In this document: positions 1 through 7,506 of the stretch, piece after piece
Layout: each line of letters opens with the position of its first letter
How positions within the stretch are numbered: position 1 is the stretch's first letter
Assembly (NCBI GenBank): GCA_913031655.1
Contig: CAJWFY010000034.1
Coordinates: 1 to 12,005, forward strand
Length of the DNA stretch: 12,005 bases
Direction: 5' to 3'
DNA from: an uncultured Flavobacteriaceae bacterium
GTDB lineage: Bacteria; Bacteroidota; Bacteroidia; Flavobacteriales; Flavobacteriaceae
The notes under the pieces: generated by a model
What the model was told of the DNA's origin: nothing
The model's input: only the letters and a program-made list of their open reading frames with translations
Database searches by the model: none
Position numbers and translations under genes: made by a program

Positions 1-69
1 GAAGCATATGGAGACAGAAATTTAATGTGTACTTGTGCTCCAATAGATACATACACAGATGTAGGTTAA
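1..69 (+). CDS. gcvP: Glycine dehydrogenase (decarboxylating), P-protein of glycine cleavage, C-terminal end only
   Basis: Frame 1 is open from the window edge to a TAA at 67-69 and encodes 22 residues: EAYGDRNLMCTCAPIDTYTD, then VG. The pattern YGDRNL-C-C-P is the conserved extreme C-terminus of aminomethyl-transferring glycine dehydrogenases, the PLP enzyme that decarboxylates glycine and passes the aminomethyl group to the lipoylated H-protein. The catalytic lysine and nearly all of the protein lie upstream of the window, so activity cannot be judged. The call rests on recognising this short tail. The next gene starts 41 bases downstream on the same strand. Confidence 0.8.
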   Translation, partial: EAYGDRNLMCTCAPIDTYTDVG

Positions 70-110
70 TTATATTAATTTTTCTAATTTAGAATACTAA
101 ACAGTCACAA

Positions 111-1175
111 ATGTCTATTTGCATTACAGGAACCGGATCTTATATTCCAGAAACAGTTAAAAAAAATGAAGATTTTTTAAATAACAGATTTTTAAATTCT
201 GATGGATCTGAATTCAAAGTGACTAATGAAATTATAATTAAAAAGTTTAAAGCAATTACGGGTATTGAAGAACGCAGGTATGCAAAAAATCAATTTGACA
301 CATCAGATTTAGCTGTTTTTGCAGCTAAGAAAGCTATAAATGATATTAAAATCGATCCAGAAACTTTAGATTACATTATAGTAGGACATAATTTCGGAGA
401 TATAAAACACGGAACAAAACAAATTGATCAACTTCCCAGCGTAGCTAGTAGAGTTAAGTACAAACTAGGAATAAAAAATCCGGAATGTGTTTGCTACGAT
501 CTGATATTCGGATGTCCCGGATGGATTGAAGGCGTAATTCAAGCCAATGCTTTTATTAAAGCTGGAATTGCTAAAAAATGTTTAGTTATTGGAGCCGAAA
601 CTTTATCAAGAACTTTCGATACAAGTGATAGAGATTCTATGATATTCTCAGATGGAGCAGGTGCAACAATTGTAGAAAAAAAAGATAAAAACCCCAATCA
701 AGGAATTTTATCTCATAAAAGCTGTACGTTTTCAGCCGAAAATACTTTTGATTTATTTTTAGGTGATTCATTTGATACCAATAATAAGTCAAAAGATAAA
801 TACATAAAAATGTATGGACATAAGATTTATGAATTTGCTATCACCAAAGTTCCTCAAGCTCTGAAAGATTGCTTAGAATTAAGTGGTAAATCAGTAAATG
901 ATGTTAAAAAAATATTCCTACATCAAGCAAATGAAAAAATGGATGATGCTATGGTAGATCGGTTTTATAAACTTTATGATATACCTAGACCCGAGAATGT
1001 AATGCCTATGTCTATTGGAAAGCTAGGTAATAGTTCAGTAGCTACTATTCCCACTCTTTTTGATTTGGTTAAAAATAATAAGATAGAAAATCATTCTCTT
1101 AAAAAAGGTGATATAGTTTTATTTGGAAGTGTAGGAGCAGGTATGAATGTAAATGCAATTACATATCAAATATAA
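111..1175 (+). CDS. Ketoacyl-ACP synthase III-like (FabH superfamily) condensing enzyme
   Basis: This 354-residue protein has the thiolase fold of the KAS III family, which joins an acyl-CoA or acyl-ACP starter to malonyl-ACP or a related extender. The catalytic triad is visible: Cys135 in FGCPGW, His271 in FLHQAN and Asn307 in KLGNSS. TGIEERR at 50-56 matches the family's N-terminal substrate-binding segment, and the DGAGA (181-185) and GSVGAGMN (339-346) glycine turns are present. It is slightly longer than E. coli FabH (about 317 residues), and the nucleophile context is GCPGW instead of the usual ACSG. It may therefore be a paralogue with a specialised starter, not the housekeeping FabH. 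I recall similar proteins being common in Bacteroidota as '3-oxoacyl-ACP synthase III family'. It follows gcvP by 41 bases, and no strong promoter box is visible in that gap. The substrate cannot be read from sequence. Confidence 0.88.
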   Translation: MSICITGTGSYIPETVKKNEDFLNNRFLNSDGSEFKVTNEIIIKKFKAITGIEERRYAKNQFDTSDLAVFAAKKAINDIKIDPETLDYIIVGHNFGDIKHGTKQIDQLPSVASRVKYKLGIKNPECVCYDLIFGCPGWIEGVIQANAFIKAGIAKKCLVIGAETLSRTFDTSDRDSMIFSDGAGATIVEKKDKNPNQGILSHKSCTFSAENTFDLFLGDSFDTNNKSKDKYIKMYGHKIYEFAITKVPQALKDCLELSGKSVNDVKKIFLHQANEKMDDAMVDRFYKLYDIPRPENVMPMSIGKLGNSSVATIPTLFDLVKNNKIENHSLKKGDIVLFGSVGAGMNVNAITYQI

Positions 1176-1223
1176 TACTCAATAAATTATATTTCATTTA
1201 ATCTTTTTTAAACTCAATATTCA

Positions 1224-1231
1224 TAACTTTA
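1224..1231 (+). promoter_or_regulatory. Possible -7 box upstream of the mlaE-like gene
   Basis: TAACTTTA matches 7 of 8 positions of the Bacteroidota -7 consensus TAnnTTTG and ends 17 bases before the ATG at 1249, which would give a short leader. No TTG is seen at the expected -33 spacing. The surrounding 73-base gap (1176-1248) is almost pure A/T, so a chance match is quite possible. Confidence 0.25.
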
Positions 1232-1248
1232 AATAATTAATATTTACT

Positions 1249-1983
1249 ATGTTTTATTTAAGTGACATTGGAAAATACTTTATAATGATCAAAATGTCAT
1301 TTTTCAAGCCCAGTAAATGGAAGATATTGAAGAAGTTGATTTTTAAAGAAATCAACGATTTAATAATTGAATCTATTCCTATAGTTGCAATTCTATCATT
1401 TTTTATTGGAGCAGTAATATCAATTCAAACTGCAATGAACCTTAGTAGCCCTTTTTTAGAAAAATCATTAATTGGTTTTGCGACAAGGCAATCTGTAATT
1501 CTTGAATTTGCTCCAACTTTCATGTCAATAATAATGGCTGGAAAAGTTGGATCTTATATTACATCAAGCATAGGGACAATGAGAGTAACAGAACAAATAG
1601 ATGCCTTAGAAGTAATGGGAATTAACCCCCTAAACTACCTTGTATTTCCAAAAATTATAGCTTTATTATTTTATCCATTTGTAATTACTATCTCAATGTT
1701 TGTTGCAATTTTCGGAGGTTTTCTTGCTATGACTTTTGCTGGAGTTCCAAGTGAGGCTTTCATTTCAGGAATACAAATGGAATTTGAACCCTTCCATATA
1801 ATATATGCTTACATCAAAACTTTTTTATTTGCTATAATACTAGCTACTGTACCATCATATCATGGATTCTACATGAAAGGCGGTGCTTTAGAAGTTGGTA
1901 GAGCAAGCACTCTATCTTTTGTTTGGACATCTATAATAATAATAGTGGTGAACTTTATTATAACTCAATTATTATTAAGCTAA
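1249..1983 (+). CDS. mlaE: MlaE/YrbE-type ABC transporter permease
   Basis: This 244-residue integral inner-membrane protein is the permease half of an Mla/MCE-type phospholipid transporter. After a basic amphipathic N-terminus (about 1-35) there are hydrophobic segments near 41-61, 133-163, 187-207 and 222-243. The family core is clear: AGKVGSYITSSIGTMRVTEQ from 97, followed by IDALEVMGINPLNY, which forms the cytoplasmic coupling region. The KGGALEVGRAST segment near the C-terminus is also typical of Bacteroidota versions. The ATG at 1249 gives the SDIGKYF start that I recall for homologues; internal Met13 and Met16 would cut into it. The gene ends in TAA sharing one base with the ATG of the ATPase, so the two are translationally coupled. 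No MCE-domain (MlaD) gene is in the window. Confidence 0.88.
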   Translation: MFYLSDIGKYFIMIKMSFFKPSKWKILKKLIFKEINDLIIESIPIVAILSFFIGAVISIQTAMNLSSPFLEKSLIGFATRQSVILEFAPTFMSIIMAGKVGSYITSSIGTMRVTEQIDALEVMGINPLNYLVFPKIIALLFYPFVITISMFVAIFGGFLAMTFAGVPSEAFISGIQMEFEPFHIIYAYIKTFLFAIILATVPSYHGFYMKGGALEVGRASTLSFVWTSIIIIVVNFIITQLLLS

Positions 1984-2735
1984 TGATAGAAATAAAAAAT
2001 ATAATAAAGACTTTCGGAGAAAATACAATTGTAAATAATGTGTCTACTACTTTTGATAAAGGAAAAACAAACTTAATTATAGGACAAAGTGGTTCTGGAA
2101 AAACTGTTCTATTAAAATGTTTATTAGGATTACATATTCCAAATTCTGGAGAAATAATTTATGATGGTGTATCAAATAAAAAGATGAATGACAATAGTAA
2201 AACTTTATTAAGAAGAGAAATGGGTATGGTATTTCAAGGAAGTGCACTGTTTGATTCAATGTCAGTTATAGAGAACGTAATGTTCCCTTTAACAATGCTT
2301 TCCAACAAAAATGATGAGGAAATTAGACAAAAAGCAGAAATTGCTATTCAAAGGGTAGAATTAGATAAAGCTCATCAGAAATTACCATCTGAACTATCTG
2401 GCGGGATGCAAAAGAGAGTAGCAATAGCTAGGGCTATAGTTATGAATCCTAAATATTTATTTTGTGATGAACCCAATTCAGGTTTAGATCCTAGAACATC
2501 CATTATAATAGATAAGCTAATTCAAGAAATTACTAAAGAGTTTAATATAACTACTATTATAAACACACATGACATGAACTCCGTTATGGAAATTGGTGAA
2601 AAGATTCTTTTTTTAGTTGATGGGGAAAAAGAATGGGAAGGAAGTAACAAAGAGATTTTCAAAACGAACAATCAATCTATTTCAGATTTTGTATACTCCT
2701 CTGAATTACTTAAAAAAGTAAGAAAGTTTTTATAA
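1983..2735 (+). CDS. mlaF: MlaF-type ABC transporter ATP-binding protein
   Basis: This 250-residue ABC ATPase energises the MlaE-type permease. All motifs are intact: Walker A GQSGSGKT at 34-41, Q-loop Gln85, signature LSGGMQKR at 138-145, Walker B YLFCDEP with Asp162 and Glu163, D-loop SGLDP at 166-170 and H-loop His196. The EPNSGLDP form is typical of the Mla ATPase subfamily. The open frame extends upstream to an ATG at 1923, but that would read 20 extra residues over the end of mlaE with no homology to ABC domains. The ATG at 1983, one base into the mlaE stop, puts the protein at normal length and gives the expected MIEIKNI start. The stop TAA (2733-2735) directly abuts the stop of the convergent gene. 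Confidence 0.92.
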   Translation: MIEIKNIIKTFGENTIVNNVSTTFDKGKTNLIIGQSGSGKTVLLKCLLGLHIPNSGEIIYDGVSNKKMNDNSKTLLRREMGMVFQGSALFDSMSVIENVMFPLTMLSNKNDEEIRQKAEIAIQRVELDKAHQKLPSELSGGMQKRVAIARAIVMNPKYLFCDEPNSGLDPRTSIIIDKLIQEITKEFNITTIINTHDMNSVMEIGEKILFLVDGEKEWEGSNKEIFKTNNQSISDFVYSSELLKKVRKFL

Positions 2736-4211
2736 TTATTCTTCTCTTTTTAATTCAAATAATTGATTACCTAATTTAAATTTTAGCCATTTTTTTAACT
2801 TAATTTCTTCTGAGTTTATTTCTTCATAAGAAAAACCATCCTTCCATTTAGTTGTGAAAACTGTAATGGTATCATTAAGTGAGATTAAAAAGCTATAATT
2901 AACACGTTGAATTAACTCGTGATTGAATTTCACTTCATTCAAAATAGATTGATAAAAAAGATTATTATTTTCTAATTTTTCAAGTCTATTTAATTTATTT
3001 GTTAAAATTTCAATTTGATTTGACTTATTTATTAAATCTAATGAGTCTCTAGATTTTAATTCGCTTAAAAAACGTTTTTGTTCTTTAAAATCGTTCTGAA
3101 TTTCTTGTTGATTAAAAACAAGGTCAGTTAATGATAAATTAGGGTACTTCTTTAATTTAGCTTTAAGAAGAGCTATTGTTTCGCTGGAAATAGGCTCTAA
3201 TCCAAAAGTATTTAATACAATTTTAGATTTTTTATCTAGCCATGGCCAAACAAAATTAGATGACATGTTATTGTAATTATAATTAATGACAGCTGTTTTT
3301 TCTAAATAATCATTATTCTTTAATCCATCTAACTCAATTCTTAAAAAATCATTAGCTGAATTTTTAAATTTACTTTCATTAAGAACTCCAGAAAAAGTAA
3401 AGAAAGCTGGAATAAGCATCAAAACTGAAAAGATAGTAACTAAACGAGCGATTGTAGTTCTTCTTTTTGAATTAGCATAATTTATCATCGGAAACCTCAA
3501 TAGTTTAACTACGACATAGGTAGCTAACACTATGTAGAGAGTATTAATCATAAATAAGTACATAGCTCCTAATGCAAAAGAAGGTTTTCCAGTAGCTAAA
3601 CCAAATCCTACAGTACAAAGTGGAGGCATAAGTGCAGTTGCTATTGCTACTCCAAAAACTACAGAGGAAATTGGTCCCTTTTTAGTTCTTGCTATAATAA
3701 GCGCTAGTCCTCCAAAAAAAGCAATTAAAACATCTCTAATGTCAGGCTTTGTTCTGGATAACAATTCAGAGGACTCTTCTCTAAGTGGGAAAAAAGCAAA
3801 AAACAAATAAGCAGTAAGTACACTTAAAACAACCATCACTGTAAAATTTATCAATGATTTTTTTAAAGTCTCTAGATCATTTATAGCAATAGACATTCCA
3901 AAACCTAATATTGGACCCATTAGTGGAGAAATCAACATCGCTCCAATCACAACTGGAATGGAGTTAGCATTTAACCCAACTGATGCAACAAAAATCGAAC
4001 AAATCAATATCCATGCAGTAGGACCTTTAATTGAAATATCATTTTTTATAGAAATCAACGTAGCCTCTTTATCTGTATCTTTTCTAAAATCTAAAACCTC
4101 TTTTAAAAAAGAAAATAAAGAAAAGAACAATCCTTTAGCATTTTTAGAAATGGATTTATTTTCTAAATTTACATTTGACTCTTCATCTGAAAAATTAAAT
4201 TTAGTTTCCAT
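2736..4211 (-). CDS. DUF389 family multi-spanning membrane protein
   Basis: This 491-residue inner-membrane protein has the DUF389 (TIGR00341-like) core. Residues 1-60 are hydrophilic. About seven hydrophobic segments follow, near 64-82, 84-110, 121-142, 158-175, 179-206, 211-238 and 252-277. The family hallmarks are GAMLISPLMGPILG at 90-103 and ATALMPPLCTVGFGLA at 191-206; both are glycine/proline-rich segments inside the membrane. Residues about 280-491 form a long soluble tail, partly coiled-coil-like (about 365-420, rich in Leu, Lys, Glu and Asn) and ending with basic and acidic residues. The biochemical role of the family is not established to my knowledge. It is the last gene of the minus-strand unit, 4 bases after the nucleotidyltransferase, and meets mlaF tail to tail with no intergenic base. 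Confidence 0.85.
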   Translation of the reverse strand: METKFNFSDEESNVNLENKSISKNAKGLFFSLFSFLKEVLDFRKDTDKEATLISIKNDISIKGPTAWILICSIFVASVGLNANSIPVVIGAMLISPLMGPILGFGMSIAINDLETLKKSLINFTVMVVLSVLTAYLFFAFFPLREESSELLSRTKPDIRDVLIAFFGGLALIIARTKKGPISSVVFGVAIATALMPPLCTVGFGLATGKPSFALGAMYLFMINTLYIVLATYVVVKLLRFPMINYANSKRRTTIARLVTIFSVLMLIPAFFTFSGVLNESKFKNSANDFLRIELDGLKNNDYLEKTAVINYNYNNMSSNFVWPWLDKKSKIVLNTFGLEPISSETIALLKAKLKKYPNLSLTDLVFNQQEIQNDFKEQKRFLSELKSRDSLDLINKSNQIEILTNKLNRLEKLENNNLFYQSILNEVKFNHELIQRVNYSFLISLNDTITVFTTKWKDGFSYEEINSEEIKLKKWLKFKLGNQLFELKREE

Positions 4212-4215
4212 AAAA

Positions 4216-4620
4216 TTACTTTTGCTTAAGACCAGTTAATTCTGATGAACTTCTAATCTTATCGCCTAAACCATCTGTCATTTCAATATTATATTTTTTA
4301 CAAATAAAAGATTCAGGAACTTCACCAGTGCTCCTATCTCCACCATTAGCAAAAATATCAGGATTAATAGCTTCTAGTGAAGCACACACTGTTTTATCCT
4401 TGTCAATTGATAAAAAAACTTCATCTACTACTTTAAGTGCTTTAACAATTTCTACTCTATCCTTCTCATCCATAAATGGTTTTCCTTTTTTTAAAACACA
4501 TTGATGATTATTGTTGACAATAACAATCAACTTATCTCCTAATTTTTTTGATAATTTTAAATATTCTAAATGTCCAACATGAATTGGATCAAAATAACCA
4601 CTAACTGCTACTGTTTTCAT
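4216..4620 (-). CDS. Adenylyl/cytidylyltransferase-like protein (HxGH superfamily)
   Basis: This 134-residue single-domain protein has the fold of the tagD/RfaE-C type nucleotidyltransferases, which transfer AMP or CMP to a phosphorylated substrate. The nucleotide-binding signature is GYFDPIHVGHLEYL, with His14 and His17 forming HxGH. A mid-protein GKPFMDEKDRVEIV (46-59) matches the family's R-x-E-hydrophobic segment. GGDR lies at 93-96, and RSSSEL near 123-128 occupies the place of the ISTT/SSS phosphate-binding loop. The length suits glycerol-3-phosphate cytidylyltransferase or heptose adenylyltransferase domains, but GGDR with RSSSEL does not identify the substrate. Its ATG overlaps the TGA of the SprT-like gene by 4 bases (ATGA), so translation is probably coupled. 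Confidence 0.82.
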   Translation of the reverse strand: MKTVAVSGYFDPIHVGHLEYLKLSKKLGDKLIVIVNNNHQCVLKKGKPFMDEKDRVEIVKALKVVDEVFLSIDKDKTVCASLEAINPDIFANGGDRSTGEVPESFICKKYNIEMTDGLGDKIRSSSELTGLKQK

Positions 4621-5222
4621 TTTTCTATTGATTTAACCCTTGCTACAGGTGAGAACAAGTATTCTTTTCCTGAGGACAATTCTTTACAAATATATCTTTT
4701 TCTTAATTTACGTTTGACTAAAAAAACTTTGCCTTGACCATATTCAAATAAACAACCTTCTAAAAGATCATTTAAAAGAATCTTATTATCATTAAAATAA
4801 TCATATTTATTTAATGCAACAACTAAATTTATATCAGAATCTGTAGTTGCGGGTGGGTTTTTAATATGGATTGCTAATCTTGAAAGGATTTCATCTGGAA
4901 AAATTCGATTATTTAAAAAAGGAAGCATCATTAACTTGTAAGCACTCTTCCATTCGATACCGTGTGGGTTAACTCTTTTTTTAATATTACTGTAAACTTT
5001 AAAATGAGCTAATTCGTGAATTAATGTTATTAAGAAACGGTATTTATTGTTAATATGGTTTAAAGTAATCTGATTAAAACCATTTTTTAATTTTTTAAAA
5101 TCTCCGTGCTTAGTTTTTCTAACATTAACTACTTTAATCTCAAGGGAATCTTTAGATACTAAAGGTTTAACTAGTTCACATGATTCATCAGGTATTAGAT
5201 CAAATAAGTTAAATGCAATCAT
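4617..5222 (-). CDS. SprT-like zinc metalloprotein
   Basis: This 201-residue protein has the SprT-like domain. The metal site is HELAH at 69-73 (His69, Glu70, His73), with a likely third ligand at His87 in the NPHGIEWK segment. This arrangement belongs to the SprT/Spartan-like metallopeptidases. The N-terminal part (HGDFKKLKNGFNQITLNHIN, then NKYRFL) closely resembles what I recall of Bacteroidota SprT-domain proteins. Only one cysteine is visible in the C-terminal half, so the four-cysteine zinc ribbon of classical SprT is absent. A protease role, for instance on damaged or DNA-bound proteins, is possible by family analogy but not shown here. No signal peptide is visible, so it is probably cytoplasmic. 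It overlaps the SDR gene upstream and the nucleotidyltransferase gene downstream by 4 bases each. Confidence 0.85.
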   Translation of the reverse strand: MIAFNLFDLIPDESCELVKPLVSKDSLEIKVVNVRKTKHGDFKKLKNGFNQITLNHINNKYRFLITLIHELAHFKVYSNIKKRVNPHGIEWKSAYKLMMLPFLNNRIFPDEILSRLAIHIKNPPATTDSDINLVVALNKYDYFNDNKILLNDLLEGCLFEYGQGKVFLVKRKLRKRYICKELSSGKEYLFSPVARVKSIEK

Positions 5223-5890
5223 GGGTTAGAAGTAGAAACCGGAATAGTTTTTCCGTTAAAAAACTTATTTCCCTCCAAGGAAAAATTATAAATATAGTTT
5301 GCCATTTCTAAAGGACTTATCGTTGCTTTAAAACCTGGAAATGCCTCTTCTAACATTTCGGTTTGAACAGCTCCTAGAGCCAAACAATTAAAGCTTGGAC
5401 CAGAATCCTTAAACTCTTCGCTAAGCATTTCAGTTAAAATATTTAAAGCTCCCTTACTGCTTGAATAAGCCGAAAGACCTGAAAATTTACTAGACCCTCC
5501 AATTCCGCCAATACTACTTATATTGACAACATGGCTACTTTTATGGAAACATGGCAAGAGTAATCTGATAAGTTCAGCCAATCCAAATACATTGACTTTA
5601 TAAATTGATTCAAAATCATTAAATGAAGTTTGAGAAAACGGTTTATTAATTAAACTTCCAGCATTATTTATTAAAACATCTACTTTGTTAAAATCGTTTA
5701 AAATTAATTTTACAATTTTTGAAATTGATTTTTCTGAGGAAATATCTAACTGAAAAGCTGTAACATTTGGAAGGTTTAATTTAGAAACATTCCTAGACAA
5801 GGCAATAACCTTAAAACCTTTAGCGCTAAATAACTTTGTTAATTCAAATCCTATTCCTCTACTTGCTCCAGTAATAATTACATTTTTCAT
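5219..5890 (-). CDS. Short-chain dehydrogenase/reductase (SDR)
   Basis: This 223-residue classical SDR has a Rossmann fold binding NAD(P)H. The cofactor loop is TGASRGIG at 7-14. Basic Arg33 after beta-2 (ALSRN) hints at NADP preference. NNAG is at 75-78, and the catalytic residues appear to be Asn100, Ser126 in NISS, Tyr142 and Lys146 in YSSSK. The Ser-to-Tyr spacing is about three residues longer than usual because of a Gly/Ser-rich insertion (GGIGGSSKFSG, 128-138). The protein is shorter than the typical 240-260 residues, and its C-terminal substrate loop is reduced. The substrate is unknown. It starts 8 bases after pdhC ends, and its TGA overlaps the ATG of the SprT-like gene. Confidence 0.87.
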   Translation of the reverse strand: MKNVIITGASRGIGFELTKLFSAKGFKVIALSRNVSKLNLPNVTAFQLDISSEKSISKIVKLILNDFNKVDVLINNAGSLINKPFSQTSFNDFESIYKVNVFGLAELIRLLLPCFHKSSHVVNISSIGGIGGSSKFSGLSAYSSSKGALNILTEMLSEEFKDSGPSFNCLALGAVQTEMLEEAFPGFKATISPLEMANYIYNFSLEGNKFFNGKTIPVSTSNP

Positions 5891-5898
5891 AAAAATAT

Positions 5899-7506
5899 TT
5901 AAACTAGCATAGTTACTGGATTTTCAATATAGCCTTTAAGTGTTTCTAAAAATAAAGATCCCGTAACTCCATCCACTGTCCTATGGTCACAAGCCAAGGT
6001 AAGCTTCATGGTATTACCGATTTGAATTTTATCGTCTTTAACAACTGGTTTTTGAACAATACTTCCAACAGATAAAATTGCTGAATTTGGCTGATTAATT
6101 ATTGATGTAAATTCTTGTATTCCAAACATACCTAAATTGGAAACTGTAAAAGTACTGCCTAACATTTGATCAGGTGTAAGTTTCTTATCTCTAGATTTTA
6201 CAGCGTAATCTTTTACCATAGATCCAATTTCTGGAAGAGATTTTTTATCTGCAAAACGGATAACAGGAACTACTAAACCATCAGAAACTCCAACAGCAAC
6301 TCCTACATGAACATGATGATTTAATCTAATTTTATCTTCAAACCATTGGGAATTAACTTTTGGATGCTGCTTTAATGAAATAGCACATGCTTTAACTATA
6401 ATATCATTAAAGGATATTTTAGTTTCAGGCATAGTATTATATTGTTTTCTAAAGGCAATTGCATTATCCATATCAAACTCAACACTTAAATAGTAATGAG
6501 GAGCCGAAAACTTAGATTCTTTTAATCTTCTAGCTATAGCTTTTCTCATTTGAGAATTTTCTATTTCTTCAAAACTTTCGCTTCCAACTGAACTAATTTG
6601 AATATCTTTTATCGAAACATCTATTTTTGAAGGAACGAAGTTTTCTACATCTTCTTTTACTATTCTGCCGTTATCGCCAGAACCTTTCAAAGACATTAAA
6701 TCAATATTTTTTTCTTTAGCTATTTTTTTAGCTAGAGGAGATGCTAAAACTCTATCATGATGAGCTTCAGTTTTATTTTCAACTATTATGGGTTGAGGAA
6801 CTTCAACTTTATTGTCAACTATAATTTCTTGTTCTATATTATTTTCAGAATCATCTAACTCGCTAAATTCATATTTTTTAATTTCAGATTGAAAATCAAC
6901 ACCTTCATCTCCGATAATTGCAAGTAAACTGTCAACTACGGCTGTTTCTCCTTGTTTTACACCAATATATAATAATGTACCCTCTTGAAATGATTCAAAC
7001 TCCATGGTAGCCTTATCAGTCTCAATTTCGGCTAAAATATCACCTTCCTCTACTTTATCTCCAATATTAACTAACCAAGAAGACACTGTACCTTCTTCCA
7101 TAGTGTCACTTAACCTAGGCATAGTGACTACTTTATAATTAAGGTCAGTATTTCCTTCATTTAGTTCAAGATTTTTATCTAAACTTTCGGTTTGTTCGAT
7201 TTGATCTACTAAGTCTAACTGACCATTAGTAGGTTTTTCAACTATAAGTAACGAAGAAATATCTTCGTCTTTTTCTCCAATTATAGCCAATAAAGTATCT
7301 ACAGCTGCTGTTTCTCCTTCATTGACTCCAATATGCAAAAGAGTTCCCTCATGAAATGATTCAAACTCCATTGTAGCCTTATCAGTTTCTATTTCAGCTA
7401 ATATATCGCCCTCTTGAATTTGATCTCCAATATTGATAAGCCATTTAGCTACGACACCTTCTTCCATGGTGTCACTTAATCTGGGCATATTTATTATTTG
7501 TGCCAT
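5899..7506 (-). CDS. pdhC: Pyruvate dehydrogenase complex E2, dihydrolipoamide acetyltransferase
   Basis: This 535-residue E2 forms the core of the pyruvate dehydrogenase complex and transfers acetyl from lipoyl-lysine to CoA. In order it has lipoyl domain 1 (about 1-80, lipoyl Lys43 in DKATMEF), an acidic linker, lipoyl domain 2 (about 124-200, Lys165), a second linker, and the peripheral subunit-binding domain (about 253-290: ASPLAKKIAKEKNID, then GSGDNGRIVKEDV). The acetyltransferase domain follows (about 312-535), with catalytic His508 and Asp512 in DHRTVDG. Its pairing with pdhA, in an overlapping TAATG stop/start, favours PDH over a branched-chain or oxoglutarate complex. No E3 (lpd) gene is present. 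The acidic, Asn/Glu-rich linkers differ from the Ala/Pro-rich linkers of enterobacteria. Confidence 0.95.
   Translation of the reverse strand: MAQIINMPRLSDTMEEGVVAKWLINIGDQIQEGDILAEIETDKATMEFESFHEGTLLHIGVNEGETAAVDTLLAIIGEKDEDISSLLIVEKPTNGQLDLVDQIEQTESLDKNLELNEGNTDLNYKVVTMPRLSDTMEEGTVSSWLVNIGDKVEEGDILAEIETDKATMEFESFQEGTLLYIGVKQGETAVVDSLLAIIGDEGVDFQSEIKKYEFSELDDSENNIEQEIIVDNKVEVPQPIIVENKTEAHHDRVLASPLAKKIAKEKNIDLMSLKGSGDNGRIVKEDVENFVPSKIDVSIKDIQISSVGSESFEEIENSQMRKAIARRLKESKFSAPHYYLSVEFDMDNAIAFRKQYNTMPETKISFNDIIVKACAISLKQHPKVNSQWFEDKIRLNHHVHVGVAVGVSDGLVVPVIRFADKKSLPEIGSMVKDYAVKSRDKKLTPDQMLGSTFTVSNLGMFGIQEFTSIINQPNSAILSVGSIVQKPVVKDDKIQIGNTMKLTLACDHRTVDGVTGSLFLETLKGYIENPVTMLV
6892..7488 (-). repeat. 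Tandem pair of lipoyl-domain coding repeats inside pdhC
   Basis: Two 231-base units, 7258-7488 (residues 7-83) and 6892-7122 (residues 129-205), align without a gap at an offset of 122 codons. By eye they agree at about 59 of 77 residues, including an identical EGDILAEIETDKATMEFESF stretch. The DNA is also similar, with scattered silent differences, so the duplication is probably old and held by function or gene conversion. The segment between them encodes a linker rich in acidic residues. Confidence 0.85.

Noticed and set aside
1923..1982. Upstream ATG that would lengthen the mlaF product by 20 residues
   Set aside because: The added residues overlap the end of mlaE in another frame and precede the normal start of an ABC domain. 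The ATG at 1983 gives a family-length protein and a typical coupled stop/start.
3958..4239. Open frame of 93 codons on the plus strand
   Set aside because: It lies antisense to the N-terminal part of the DUF389 gene and across the junction with the nucleotidyltransferase. It has no recognisable motif and is explained as a shadow of the real genes.
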